From an uncultured Brevundimonas sp. (GTDB taxonomy: Bacteria; Pseudomonadota; Alphaproteobacteria; Caulobacterales; Caulobacteraceae): a DNA stretch of 47,068 nucleotides. Within the stretch, counting starts at the first letter, position 1; each line of letters begins with the position of its first letter. The notes under the pieces are model-generated. The model worked only from the letters and a program-made list of their open reading frames with translations, was not told the origin of the DNA and ran no database searches. Both the position numbers and the translations under genes were made by a program. Location: the NCBI RefSeq assembly GCF_937863155.1, contig NZ_CALMFB010000067.1:1-47068 (forward strand), in the 5' to 3' direction. Of the stretch, positions 24,176 through 32,533 are shown one piece after another.

Positions 24176-26626
24176 ATGCTGCCGATCCACGCCGTCCTGG
24201 ATGAGTTGAAACGCGCCGTCGCGGACCACGCGGCGGTGGTGCTGGCCGCGCCGCCGGGGGCGGGCAAGACGACCGTGGTTCCCTTGGCCTTGCTGGACCA
24301 GCCCTGGCGCGGCGAGGGGCGGATCCTGCTGCTGGAGCCGCGACGACTGGCCGCGCGCGCGGCGGCCGAGCGGATGGCCCGCACTCTGGGACAGGCGACC
24401 GGCGAAACGGTCGGATACCGCACGCGCCTGCAAAGCCGCATCGGGCCTCAGACGCGGATCGAGGTGATCACCGAGGGCGTCTTCACCCGCATGATCCTGG
24501 ACGATCCGGGTCTGGAAGGCGTGGCGGCGGTGCTGTTCGACGAGTTCCATGAGCGCAGCCTGGACGCCGACCTGGGTTTGGCCCTGGCGCGCGAAAGCCA
24601 GGCGGTGCTGCGCGACGATCTGAAGATCATCGTCATGTCCGCGACGCTGGACATCGCCGGCGTCTCGCGGCTGCTGGCCGGGCCGGACGGCGAGGCGGCG
24701 CCGGTGATCGAGGCCCAGGGCCGGGCCTTTCCGGTTCAGACGCGATATCTGGGCCGCGATCCGGCGGTGCGGATCGAGGATGCGGCCGCGCGGGCCTGCC
24801 TGACCGCCCTGGCCGAGGAGACCGGCTCCATTCTGGCCTTCCTGCCGGGGCAGGGCGAGATTAACCGTGTTCGTCAACGGTTGATGGAGCGGTTGCGCGA
24901 CCCCGCCGTCGATGTGGTCGCCCTGTATGGCGCTCTGGACAAGGCCGAGCAGGATCGCGCCATCGAGCCGGCGGCGCCGGGGCGGCGCAAGGTGGTTCTG
25001 GCCACCTCGGTCGCCGAAACCAGCCTGACCATCGAAGGCGTGCGGGTGGTGATCGATTCGGGCCTGTCGCGCGTGCCGCGTTTCGATCCGGCCAGCGGCC
25101 TGACGCGCCTGGCCACGGTGCGGGTCAGCCGGTCCTCGGCCGAGCAGAGGCGGGGCCGGGCGGGGCGCGTCGAACCCGGCGTCTGCTATCGCCTGTGGGA
25201 TGAGGAACAGAGCCGGGGCCTGGTCCCGCGCCAGCGGCCCGAGATGCTGGAGGCCGACCTGACCGGTCTTGCGCTGGACCTGGCGCGGTGGGGGGCGATG
25301 TCGGCCGATGGCCTGGCCCTGCTGGACCCGCCGCCCGCCGGCGCCTTCGCCGAGGCGCGCAAGGTGCTGGGGCGGCTGGGCGCCCTGGACGGTGCGGGCG
25401 CCCTGACGCCGCACGGGCGCCGGCTGGGGCGCATACCGCTGTCGCCGCGACTGGCGCATCTGGTCGCCACGGCTTCGGATGCAGGCGACGCCAGACTGGG
25501 GGCGCGCATCGCGGCGGTGCTGTCGGAACCGGGGCTGGGCGGAAACGACACGGATCTGGTGGAGCGGTTGAGGGGGCTGGAGCGCGATCGGTCGCCGCGC
25601 GCGCGCGATGCGGGGGCGCTGATCGACCGCTGGGCGCGGGCGGCGGGCGGCGGGACGGGCGGACATGTCGATCCCGGCGCCCTGCTGGCCGTGGCCTTCC
25701 CCGAACGGATCGCACGGGCGCGCGGCAAGGCGGGCGAAGTGCTGCTGGCCTCCGGGCGCGGGGCGCATCTGGACCCGCACGATCCGCTGGCGCGGGAGCC
25801 CTGGCTGGCGGTCGGCGAACTGGGCGGCGGCGAGGCCAGCGACCGCATCCGCCTGGCCGCCCGGCTGGACGAGACATTGCTGGAAACCGAACTGGCGCCT
25901 CTGGTGGTCGAGGAGGACCGGGTGGCGCGCGAGCCTTCGGGCCGCCTGACCCTGCGCCGCCTGCGCCGGATCGGCGCTTTGACCCTGTCGGAAAAGATCA
26001 TCGGCGCGCCGGATCGGGCGGCGGTGACCGCAGCCCTGGCGGCCGAGTTCGCGGACAAGGGACCAGGGGCGCTGAAATGGGGCGAGCGCTCGGGCGCGCT
26101 AAGGGCGCGGCTGAGCTTCCTGCACGGCCTGGACCCAGCCTGGCCCGATGTGTCGGACGCCGGGCTGACGCAGGCCGCCGAGACCTGGCTGCATCCGCTG
26201 CTGGATGCGGTGAACGCCCTGTCGGCCCTGAGCGATGCGGCGCTGGAGCAGGGACTGCGCGCGCTGATCCCGTGGGATTTGCAGCGGACGCTGGAGACGC
26301 TGGCGCCGTCGCGGCTGGAGACGCCCTTGGGCAGCGCGGCCATCGACTATGGCGCCGAGGGCGGGCCGCGCGTCGATATCCGGGTGCAGGAACTGTTCGG
26401 GGTGAAGACGCATCCCATGGTCGGCGGCGGGCGGGTTCCCCTGACCCTGGCCCTGCTGTCGCCCGCGCGGCGACCGGTGCAGGTGACGAAGGATCTGCCG
26501 GGCTTCTGGGCCGGGTCGTGGGCGGCGGTGCGATCCGAGATGCGCGGCCGCTATCCGCGCCACCCCTGGCCCGAAGACCCCGCCAACGCCGACCCGACTA
26601 CCCGCGCCAAGCCGCGCGGAACCTAG
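24176..26626 (+). CDS. hrpB: ATP-dependent helicase HrpB (DEAH family)
   Basis: 816 residues in the usual HrpB length range. A helicase domain 1: APPGAGKTT (Walker A, about 30-38), LEPRRLAARAAAERMA (Ia), TEGVFTRMI, LFDEFHERSLDADL (DEFH, motif II), VMSATLD (III). Domain 2: ILAFLPGQGEINRV, VLATSVAETSLTIEGVRVVIDSG and QRRGRAGR. An HA2/winged-helix part follows, then the HrpB-specific C-terminal domain (LPVTLS-type core near PRVDIRVQELFG). ATG 24176 is chosen over an in-frame TTG seven codons upstream. Role in the cell is poorly known. Confidence 0.95.
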   Translation: MLPIHAVLDELKRAVADHAAVVLAAPPGAGKTTVVPLALLDQPWRGEGRILLLEPRRLAARAAAERMARTLGQATGETVGYRTRLQSRIGPQTRIEVITEGVFTRMILDDPGLEGVAAVLFDEFHERSLDADLGLALARESQAVLRDDLKIIVMSATLDIAGVSRLLAGPDGEAAPVIEAQGRAFPVQTRYLGRDPAVRIEDAAARACLTALAEETGSILAFLPGQGEINRVRQRLMERLRDPAVDVVALYGALDKAEQDRAIEPAAPGRRKVVLATSVAETSLTIEGVRVVIDSGLSRVPRFDPASGLTRLATVRVSRSSAEQRRGRAGRVEPGVCYRLWDEEQSRGLVPRQRPEMLEADLTGLALDLARWGAMSADGLALLDPPPAGAFAEARKVLGRLGALDGAGALTPHGRRLGRIPLSPRLAHLVATASDAGDARLGARIAAVLSEPGLGGNDTDLVERLRGLERDRSPRARDAGALIDRWARAAGGGTGGHVDPGALLAVAFPERIARARGKAGEVLLASGRGAHLDPHDPLAREPWLAVGELGGGEASDRIRLAARLDETLLETELAPLVVEEDRVAREPSGRLTLRRLRRIGALTLSEKIIGAPDRAAVTAALAAEFADKGPGALKWGERSGALRARLSFLHGLDPAWPDVSDAGLTQAAETWLHPLLDAVNALSALSDAALEQGLRALIPWDLQRTLETLAPSRLETPLGSAAIDYGAEGGPRVDIRVQELFGVKTHPMVGGGRVPLTLALLSPARRPVQVTKDLPGFWAGSWAAVRSEMRGRYPRHPWPEDPANADPTTRAKPRGT

Positions 26627-26636
26627 ACGGCGGACA

Positions 26637-27185
26637 TCAGCGTCCCATCCGCCGGATCAGGCCGTCCTTGAGCACGAACTGGTGATAAAGCGCCGCGCCG
26701 ACATGCAGGGCGACGAGGCCCAGCAGCATCCAGCCGGCGAAGAAATGCACATACCAGGCGCCGGCCCACAGCCGTTCGTCGTCTGGCGTCGGCGTGAAGA
26801 CCGCCGGAACCGTGACCAGGCCGAACAGGTCCATGGCCTCCTTCATATGCACCCAGACGATATAGCCGGTGACCGGCAGGATCAGCAGGGCCAGATAGAT
26901 CAGCCCATGCACCCAAGCTGCCGTTCTGCGTCGCCAGACCGGTTCGCCCGGCGCCGGCGGCGGTGCGACGTGCGACAGACGCCACAGCAGCCGCAACAGG
27001 ATCAGTCCGCCCAGCAGCACGCCGAACTGGAAATGGGTGCGGCCGAACAGGAGCTCCGCCTGGCGCGTCTCGGCGTTCTCGCTGGACCAGCCGGTGATGA
27101 ACTGGGCCACGATCAGGACCGCCACGACCCAGTGAAGAAACCTGGCCGTACGGTTCCAGACATGCGGCGTTGCGGCCTGTGTCAT
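26637..27185 (-). CDS. Cytochrome b561 family protein
   Basis: 182 residues with four membrane helices, a di-heme electron carrier in the inner membrane. Candidate heme ligands: His in ARFLHWVVAVLIV (TM1), His in GRTHFQFGVLLG (TM2), His in VHFFAGWMLLG (TM3) and His in LVALHVGAALYHQF (TM4). The pattern matches the Ni-hydrogenase/cytochrome b561-like (YodB) family. The C-terminus ends right after the fourth helix. It is divergent from an intradiol dioxygenase-like lipoprotein gene across 60 bases. ATG 27185 is chosen over longer options. Possible role: quinol to superoxide or periplasmic electron transfer; the partner is unknown. Confidence 0.88.
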   Translation of the reverse strand: MTQAATPHVWNRTARFLHWVVAVLIVAQFITGWSSENAETRQAELLFGRTHFQFGVLLGGLILLRLLWRLSHVAPPPAPGEPVWRRRTAAWVHGLIYLALLILPVTGYIVWVHMKEAMDLFGLVTVPAVFTPTPDDERLWAGAWYVHFFAGWMLLGLVALHVGAALYHQFVLKDGLIRRMGR

Positions 27186-27245
27186 CTGCTTTTTCTCGCG
27201 TTCAAAAACCGATAGGATTTTGACGATTTTCGCGGAGGATGCGAC

Positions 27246-27893
27246 ATGAGCGATCTGCACAGAAGGCTCTTCTGCGTCGCAGGCCTGTCGGGCGCCTTTG
27301 CGGCGACGGCCGCCTGTTCGCGGTCGCAGACGGCGGATGCGCCCGGCGTGCGCCCGAACCTGTATCTCTGCGAAGGGTGCGAGGCGACGGGCGAGCGCGA
27401 TGCGCGGGGTCTGCCGTGGTCGTTGGCCCTGGCCGGACCGGATGAACCCGGCGAACGGATGGTCCTTTCAGGTCGTGTCCATGCAGCCGATGGAGTGACG
27501 CCGGCGCCGGACGTGGTGATCTACGCCCATCACACCAACGCCCAGGGACTGTACGCCAACGGTTCGAACGAAACGGAATGGAGCCGCCGTCATGGGCGGC
27601 TGCGCGGTTGGGTTCGGACCAACGCCGAGGGCGACTATCGCTTCGAGACCATCAAACCCGCCCCTTATCCCGACATGACCATGCCCGCGCATGTGCATCT
27701 GTTCGTTCAGGAGCCGGGGCGGCGGCCCTACTATATCGACGATGCGGTGTTCGACGCAGAGTTCCGCGTCGACGCCGCCTATCGCGCGGCGCAGGAGCTG
27801 CGGGGCGGCTCGGGCATCGTCCGGCTGCAGGGCGACGCCGTCTCGGGCTGGCGCGCGGTGCGGAACATCCGGCTGGAGCCGCATCCGGCCTGA
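27246..27893 (+). CDS. Intradiol ring-cleavage dioxygenase-like lipoprotein
   Basis: 215 residues. A leader with Arg-Arg at 6-7 ends in TAAC (Cys24), so it should be a lipoprotein. The core keeps all four Fe(III) ligands of protocatechuate 3,4-dioxygenase-type enzymes: Tyr103 (NAQGLYAN), Tyr141 (KPAPYP), His149 and His151 (PAHVHLFV). VRTNAEGDYRFETIKP is the family's usual approach to the second ligand. GGAGG precedes the ATG. The substrate is not known; envelope location argues against a normal aromatic catabolic enzyme, and no other catabolic gene is nearby. It faces the cytochrome b561 gene on a shared upstream region. Confidence 0.85.
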   Translation: MSDLHRRLFCVAGLSGAFAATAACSRSQTADAPGVRPNLYLCEGCEATGERDARGLPWSLALAGPDEPGERMVLSGRVHAADGVTPAPDVVIYAHHTNAQGLYANGSNETEWSRRHGRLRGWVRTNAEGDYRFETIKPAPYPDMTMPAHVHLFVQEPGRRPYYIDDAVFDAEFRVDAAYRAAQELRGGSGIVRLQGDAVSGWRAVRNIRLEPHPA

Positions 27894-27910
27894 CGGGCTA
27901 TTCCGTCAGG
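27889..27910. terminator. Hairpin between convergent dioxygenase and methyltransferase genes
   Basis: CCTGACGG - GCTATT - CCGTCAGG: an 8-bp stem made from the ends of both genes, including both stop codons (TGA each side). There is no T-run. Confidence 0.45.
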
Positions 27911-28686
27911 GCGTAGGCCATGATCCCCGTGGCGATAGCCAGGTTCAGGCTGTCGGCGCGGCCGCGCATGGGGATCTTCACATTGATGTCGCAGGCGGCG
28001 GCCAGGCGGTCTGTCAGGCCGGCCTGCTCATTGCCCATCAAGAGCAGGGCGGGGCGGGTCACGGCGCCGTCGCGATAGCCGGCCGTGGCGTCCAGCCGGG
28101 TGCCGATCACGCTGCCGGGCCAGCGGGCGCGCCAGGCCAGGAATTCGTCGGACGAGGCGCGGCTGATGGTGACGGCGAAGACCGAGCCCATGGTGGCGCG
28201 CACCGCCTCGACCGAAAACGGGTCCACGCAGTCGTCGATCAGGATCACCCCGCCGCATCCGGCCGCGTCGGCGGTGCGGATGATGGTGCCCAGATTGCCC
28301 GGATCGCGCACCTGCTCCAGTGCGATCCAGCAGGGGGCGGCGGCCGGGTTGATGGCGTCCAGCGGCGTATAGGTCTGGCGGAACACGCCCAGCACGGTCT
28401 GGGGGTTATCGCGGCGGCTGATCTTTTCCAGGATGGCGTGGGTGACGGTGACGACCCGGCCGCCGGCGGCGCGGGTTCCCGCCTTCGCCCGGTCCAGCAG
28501 CGGGTGCGGCCGCGCGTCCTGGCCCACCAGCAACATCTGGGGCGCGTGTTTCAGATCAAGGGCTTCGCCGATGAACTTAAGCCCTTCGGCCAGGAACAGG
28601 CCGGTGGCCTCGCGCTCCTTCTTGGCGTGCAGGGCGCGCACCGACTTGACCGTGTCGTTGGTCAGGGAGGTGATGACCGCGTCCAT
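27898..28686 (-). CDS. TrmH/SpoU-family RNA 2'-O-methyltransferase
   Basis: 262 residues. The N-terminal substrate-binding part (VKSVRALHAKKEREATGLFLAEG) is followed by the SPOUT knot domain: LEQVRDPGNLGTIIRTADAAGCGGVILID (motif 1), RATMGSVFAVTI (motif 2), and LLLMGNEQAGLT with IPMRGRADSLNLAIATGIMAYAL (motif 3). Catalytic Arg, Glu and Asn of the family are in place. It probably methylates 23S rRNA or tRNA ribose. ATG 28686 overlaps the stop of the upstream methyltransferase gene (TGATG); an earlier start would overlap further. Confidence 0.93.
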   Translation of the reverse strand: MDAVITSLTNDTVKSVRALHAKKEREATGLFLAEGLKFIGEALDLKHAPQMLLVGQDARPHPLLDRAKAGTRAAGGRVVTVTHAILEKISRRDNPQTVLGVFRQTYTPLDAINPAAAPCWIALEQVRDPGNLGTIIRTADAAGCGGVILIDDCVDPFSVEAVRATMGSVFAVTISRASSDEFLAWRARWPGSVIGTRLDATAGYRDGAVTRPALLLMGNEQAGLTDRLAAACDINVKIPMRGRADSLNLAIATGIMAYALTE

Positions 28687-29576
28687 CAGGCGCTCCACCG
28701 CGCGAAGAAGGACAAGCCGATGGCCCGCGCGTCCGGCCCGTCTTCCGACAGCGCCAGTTCGCCCCAGTCGATCCGCCCGCCGCGATCCGGCAGGGCCTCG
28801 GCCATCAGATGCGCCAGCGACAGGCCCGAGATGCGCGCCGCATAGGCGTTCAGCAGCAGGAAGTCCGCATCATCGGCCAACAGGGCGGCGCAATCCTTCA
28901 GCAGGCCCGGCAGATCCTCGAACAGCCGCCACACCTCGCCGGTCGGCCCGCGCCCGTATTTGGGCGGGTCCAGCACGACGCCGTGGTATTTCGAGCCGCG
29001 CCGCACCTCGCGCGCCACATATTTGCGGGCGTCCTCGACGATCCAGCGGATGGGGGCGTCCTGAAGCCCTGACTGGGCCGCGTTCTCGCGGGCGTAGGTG
29101 ACGGATTTCTTGGACGCATCGACGTGGGTGACCTCAGCCCCCACCGCCGCCAGGGCCAGGCTGGCCACGCCGGTATAGCCGAACAGGTTCAGGATGCGCG
29201 GCCGCTCCAGCCGGCGAACGCGGGCGTCCATCCAGGCCCAGTTGGCCGCCTGTTCGGGAAAGAAGGCCAGGTGCCGGAAGGGGGTGAACCGCCCCGTGAA
29301 CCGCACATCGTTCCAGGCCAGGGGAAAGGCGTCGATGGCCTGACCCGAAAAGCGCCAACGGCCGTCGTCGTCCTCGCCGGTCGGATCGAACACCGCGTCG
29401 GCGCTGTCGAAGGCGGCCGGGTCGCGCGGGGTCCAGAAACACTGGGGCTCGGGCCGCACGACGGTGAAGGGGCCATAGCGCTCCAGCTTGCGCCCGTCGC
29501 CGCTGTCCAGCAGGGCGTAGTCGGGCCATGCGCGGGTGATCAGGGTTTCGGGGCTGGGCGACAGGGTGGGGGCCAT
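28686..29576 (-). CDS. Class I SAM-dependent (RNA) methyltransferase, RlmI-like
   Basis: 296 residues. The Rossmann core shows ILNLFGYTGVASLALAAVGAEVTHVD (SAM-binding motif I) and VVLDPPKYGRGPTGEVW (motif IV, DPPKY, typical for base methylation). The N-terminal part with LERYGPFTVVRPEPQCFW is that of the group annotated as class I SAM methyltransferases close to RlmI/RlmK. No PUA domain. It starts an operon with the TrmH-type gene downstream, suggesting joint RNA modification. The exact target is not known. Confidence 0.88.
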   Translation of the reverse strand: MAPTLSPSPETLITRAWPDYALLDSGDGRKLERYGPFTVVRPEPQCFWTPRDPAAFDSADAVFDPTGEDDDGRWRFSGQAIDAFPLAWNDVRFTGRFTPFRHLAFFPEQAANWAWMDARVRRLERPRILNLFGYTGVASLALAAVGAEVTHVDASKKSVTYARENAAQSGLQDAPIRWIVEDARKYVAREVRRGSKYHGVVLDPPKYGRGPTGEVWRLFEDLPGLLKDCAALLADDADFLLLNAYAARISGLSLAHLMAEALPDRGGRIDWGELALSEDGPDARAIGLSFFARWSA

Positions 29577-29594
29577 GGGCGGCTGGATAGGCGC

Positions 29595-31019
29595 TCAGGC
29601 GGCCCGGCGTCCAGAGGCGGCCTGCGGCGCCTCTTCGATCACCAGCGGCCGGTCGGGCAGGTGCGGGGTCTTGTCCCAGGCATGCGGCTGGGTCGCCAGC
29701 CGCCAGGCGGCGTGAACAAAGGCCAGGCTGAGCATCGACCAATAGGCCGGGGCCGAGATCATGTCGCCCAGGCCATAGGGCGCCCCCGCGCGGCGTGCGC
29801 CGATCCAGGTGGTGATCCAGGCCATGGCCGCGCCGACGAACAGCACCCCGACCGCCAGCGCCGGGGTCGGCGGCGTCACTCCCGCGACCGCCGACAGGAA
29901 CAGGGCCGACACCAGCCAGGCCAGGGCCGGCCCATGCGCTATGGCCGACAGGATCGAAACGCCCAGGGTCACCGACAGTGACGCCATGCCGCGCCAGCCC
30001 AGTAATGACGGCCGTCGCGTATGCACGCCCCAGGTCTGCATGAACCCCTTCAGCCAGCGCGTCCGTTGCGGCAGCCAGGCCCGCAGGGTTCCCGGCGGTG
30101 TCTCATAGGTCGGGCGGCGGATCACGCCCGAGCGCCAGCCCGCCCGCCACAGGCGAAAGCCCAGGTCTGCGTCTTCGGTGACATTGTGGCTGTCCCAGCC
30201 GCCGACATCGCGCAGGGCCGAAACCCGCAGGTGGTTCGATGTGCCGCCCAGCGGAAACGGCAGGCCCAGCCGCGCCATGCCGGGCAGGGTGACCTCGAAC
30301 AGGCCCGCATATTCGGCCGCGAACTGTCGGTCCACGAAGGGCGAGGGTTCCGCTGTCTTGAACTTGCGCCGGATGCGCAATGGCGCCTGCAGGCAGCCGA
30401 TCCCCGGATCGTCGGCGAACCGCGACGCCGCCTCGCGCATTTGCAGGGGGTCGGGGTCGTCCTCGGCGTCATAGATGGTCAGGAACTCGCCGGTCGAAAC
30501 GCCCAGCGCATGGTTCAGGGCGCGGGGCTTGGTGCGGGGATAGCCCGGCGGCGCGATCAGCAGCCGCATCCACTGGGGCCGGGGCGTGGCGCGGGCGGCG
30601 GCGATGGTGGCGTCGTCGTCGGCCTCCAGCACCAGGAAACACTCCAGCCGCTCGGGCGGATAGTCGATCTCGGACAGGCGCTCGACCAGTTGCGGCAGAA
30701 CCTCGGCCTCGTCGTGCAGGGCCGCCAGTATGGTGTAGCGCGGCCAGGTGCCGGGTCGTTCGCGGTGCGGCGGCGGTCGCCGGCTGACCAGGATCAGCAG
30801 GCCGCGCCACAGGGCCGCCAGCAGGAACAGCCCCTGTATCCCCACGACCAGACAGGCCAGTGTCCCGCCGGGCGCCGCGACTAGGGCCGTGATCAGAAGC
30901 AGGCCCAGCGCCGACCATGTCATCACCTGACCGGTCGTGGCGCCCAGTCGCGCGGCGCTGTCCTCGAACGGCGGTCCCAGCCGGGCCGCCCCCGCATCCT
31001 GATCCGTCCCGTCCCCCAT
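29595..31019 (-). CDS. Family 2 glycosyltransferase, membrane-bound
   Basis: 474 residues. Two membrane helices at about 33-55 and 57-75, a cytosolic GT2 domain, then helices at the C-terminus (about 340-450). Catalytic motifs: YTILAALHDEAEVLPQL, IYDAEDDPDP (DxD), TEDADLGFRLWRAGW (TED), and LPQRTRWLKGF (QxxRW). This set marks a processive polysaccharide synthase-like enzyme related to cellulose or beta-glucan synthases. The N-terminal 30 residues are hydrophilic; ATG 31019 is the likely start, with no better ribosome site. The product sugar cannot be told. Confidence 0.88.
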   Translation of the reverse strand: MGDGTDQDAGAARLGPPFEDSAARLGATTGQVMTWSALGLLLITALVAAPGGTLACLVVGIQGLFLLAALWRGLLILVSRRPPPHRERPGTWPRYTILAALHDEAEVLPQLVERLSEIDYPPERLECFLVLEADDDATIAAARATPRPQWMRLLIAPPGYPRTKPRALNHALGVSTGEFLTIYDAEDDPDPLQMREAASRFADDPGIGCLQAPLRIRRKFKTAEPSPFVDRQFAAEYAGLFEVTLPGMARLGLPFPLGGTSNHLRVSALRDVGGWDSHNVTEDADLGFRLWRAGWRSGVIRRPTYETPPGTLRAWLPQRTRWLKGFMQTWGVHTRRPSLLGWRGMASLSVTLGVSILSAIAHGPALAWLVSALFLSAVAGVTPPTPALAVGVLFVGAAMAWITTWIGARRAGAPYGLGDMISAPAYWSMLSLAFVHAAWRLATQPHAWDKTPHLPDRPLVIEEAPQAASGRRAA

Positions 31020-31059
31020 CCGACAACGGCTAAGGCGCCGCGATGCGCCCGGCAAGCGG

Positions 31060-31087
31060 TTGGCGCGGGGGGGCGAATGCCGCTATG
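31060..31087 (+). promoter_or_regulatory. Promoter of the tetR-ABC importer operon
   Basis: TTGGCG at 31060-31065, 16 bases, then GCTATG at 31082-31087. If used, the start site would lie near 31094, downstream of the ATG at 31077, which supports the TTG start of the regulator. Confidence 0.4.
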
Positions 31088-31115
31088 GAAGGCCGCGCAA
31101 GGCCCGGAGCCTGAT

Positions 31116-31742
31116 TTGACCGACACCGCCGCCAGTTCCGTCCGTACACGCAAGCCCAAGGGCGAAGGCCATTCGCGCCGCGCCGAGATCCTGGCCGCGG
31201 CCGAACGCATCTTCGTCGAGCACGGCTATGAAGGCGCGACGATCCGCAAGATCGCGGACGAGGTCGGCCTGTCGTCGACGGCGCTGTATATGCATTTCGC
31301 CGACAAGGGCGAGATCCTGCAGGAGATCTGTCGCGGGGCGTTCGAGACCCTGACCGAGGCGACGGGGCACATCGTGGCCGACCAGGCTCCGCCGGAACAG
31401 CGGCTGCGGTCGATGATCGAAGGCTATGTCCGGTTCGGCTTCGAAAATCCCAACGCCTATCGCCTGGTCTATATGACCCGCCCGCTGGAGGCGCGCGACG
31501 CCCAGACGGCGGCGCAGGAAGTGGGCCTGAGTCTGTTCGCCGCCTTCCAGCAGGTGGTGGACGAAACCGCCGCCGCCGGTCGCCTGCGGGCCGAGCCGCG
31601 GGCGGCGGCCCAGGCCCTGTGGGCGGGCGGTCATGGGGTGGTATCGCTGATGATCACCAAACCCTATTTCGACTGGGTGGACCGCGAACAGCTGACGCGC
31701 ACCCTGCTGGACGCCCTGTTCGACGGCCTGCTGACGCCGTGA
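31116..31742 (+). CDS. TetR-family regulator linked to an ABC importer
   Basis: 208 residues from TTG 31116. HTH domain: EILAAAERIFVEHGYEGATIRKIADEVGLSSTALYMHFADKGEIL, then a helical ligand domain of the TetR_C_33-like type (FGFENPNAYRLVYMTRP). I prefer TTG 31116, with GGAG six bases before it, over ATG 31077, because the latter lies upstream of the expected transcription start and adds thirteen residues with no family resemblance. Its stop overlaps the GTG of the binding-protein gene, so it is in an operon with the importer and may control it or another metal-response regulon. Confidence 0.8.
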   Translation: MTDTAASSVRTRKPKGEGHSRRAEILAAAERIFVEHGYEGATIRKIADEVGLSSTALYMHFADKGEILQEICRGAFETLTEATGHIVADQAPPEQRLRSMIEGYVRFGFENPNAYRLVYMTRPLEARDAQTAAQEVGLSLFAAFQQVVDETAAAGRLRAEPRAAAQALWAGGHGVVSLMITKPYFDWVDREQLTRTLLDALFDGLLTP

Positions 31743-32533
31743 GGACAGGGGTTTGGGCGTTGGCGGCCGTGGCGGTGACCGCCGCCCTGCCGGTTCAGGC
31801 GCGACCATTGCGGGTGCTGTCTCTGGACCCGTGCGCGGATCAATATGTGATGGCCCTGGCGCCCGACGCCGAACTGGCCCTGTCGCCCCGCGCCGACGAC
31901 CCGGATTCCTGGCTGCGCGATCAGGCGCGCGGGCGGCGCCAGATGCGACCGACGCTGGAGGCGGCGGTGGGGTTCCGGCCCGATGTGGTGGTCCGCTATT
32001 GGGGCGGGGAGCTGCGCCTGCTGGCCGCGCTGGATCGGCGCGGCGCGCGGGTGACCACGATCAATGACGCGACGGACTTCGATGGGGTGCGGGCCAATGT
32101 GCGCGCTGTCGCCGTCGCATTGGACCAGACGGCGCGGGGCGAGGCCCTGATCGCGCGGATGGACGCCCGCCTGCAGGACGCGAAACCGGAACGGCCGCGC
32201 GGCCGGGCGCTGTATCTGACCACCGGCGGCTTCACGGCCGGGCCGGGGGTGCTGATCGACGCCATACTGAGGGCCGCGGGGTATCAGAATGCGGCGCCCG
32301 CGCCCGGTTTCGGCGCCGTCAGCGTGGAGCGGATCGCGCTGGAGCCGCCGACGCGCTTCATCCTGGCCTTCTTCGAACAGGCGCGGGCCGACTGGCGCGG
32401 GGCGGGACGCCATCCGGTCGTCATGCGCGCGGCCAAGGGGCGGACGGCGGCGCGCCTGCCCGGCGCCGTCACGGCCTGCCCCGCCTGGTTCGCGGCCGAT
32501 GCGGCGTCCATGCTGGCGGACCAGGCGACATGA
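31739..32533 (+). CDS. Metal-chelate ABC transporter substrate-binding protein (FecB/BtuF-like)
   Basis: 264 residues with a signal peptide (about 1-23, ending VQA). It fits the helical-backbone metal-receptor fold: RVLSLDPCADQYVMALAPDAELALS at the N-lobe and a GVRANVRAVAVALDQTARGEALI connecting helix. The SLDPCADQ motif resembles a group near cobalamin and ferric-chelate binders. The GTG start at 31739 overlaps the regulator's stop (GTGA). First transport gene of a binding protein-permease-ATPase set. No cobalamin riboswitch is visible ahead, so the ligand (vitamin B12, siderophore or heme) is open. Confidence 0.82.
   Translation: MRTGVWALAAVAVTAALPVQARPLRVLSLDPCADQYVMALAPDAELALSPRADDPDSWLRDQARGRRQMRPTLEAAVGFRPDVVVRYWGGELRLLAALDRRGARVTTINDATDFDGVRANVRAVAVALDQTARGEALIARMDARLQDAKPERPRGRALYLTTGGFTAGPGVLIDAILRAAGYQNAAPAPGFGAVSVERIALEPPTRFILAFFEQARADWRGAGRHPVVMRAAKGRTAARLPGAVTACPAWFAADAASMLADQAT

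Noticed and set aside
24161-25780. Minus-strand open frame of 539 codons
   Set aside because: Antisense to hrpB, whose helicase motifs are complete.
31000-31120. Cobalamin riboswitch ahead of the metal-chelate importer
   Set aside because: The leader is too short and no B12-box-like sequence was seen.
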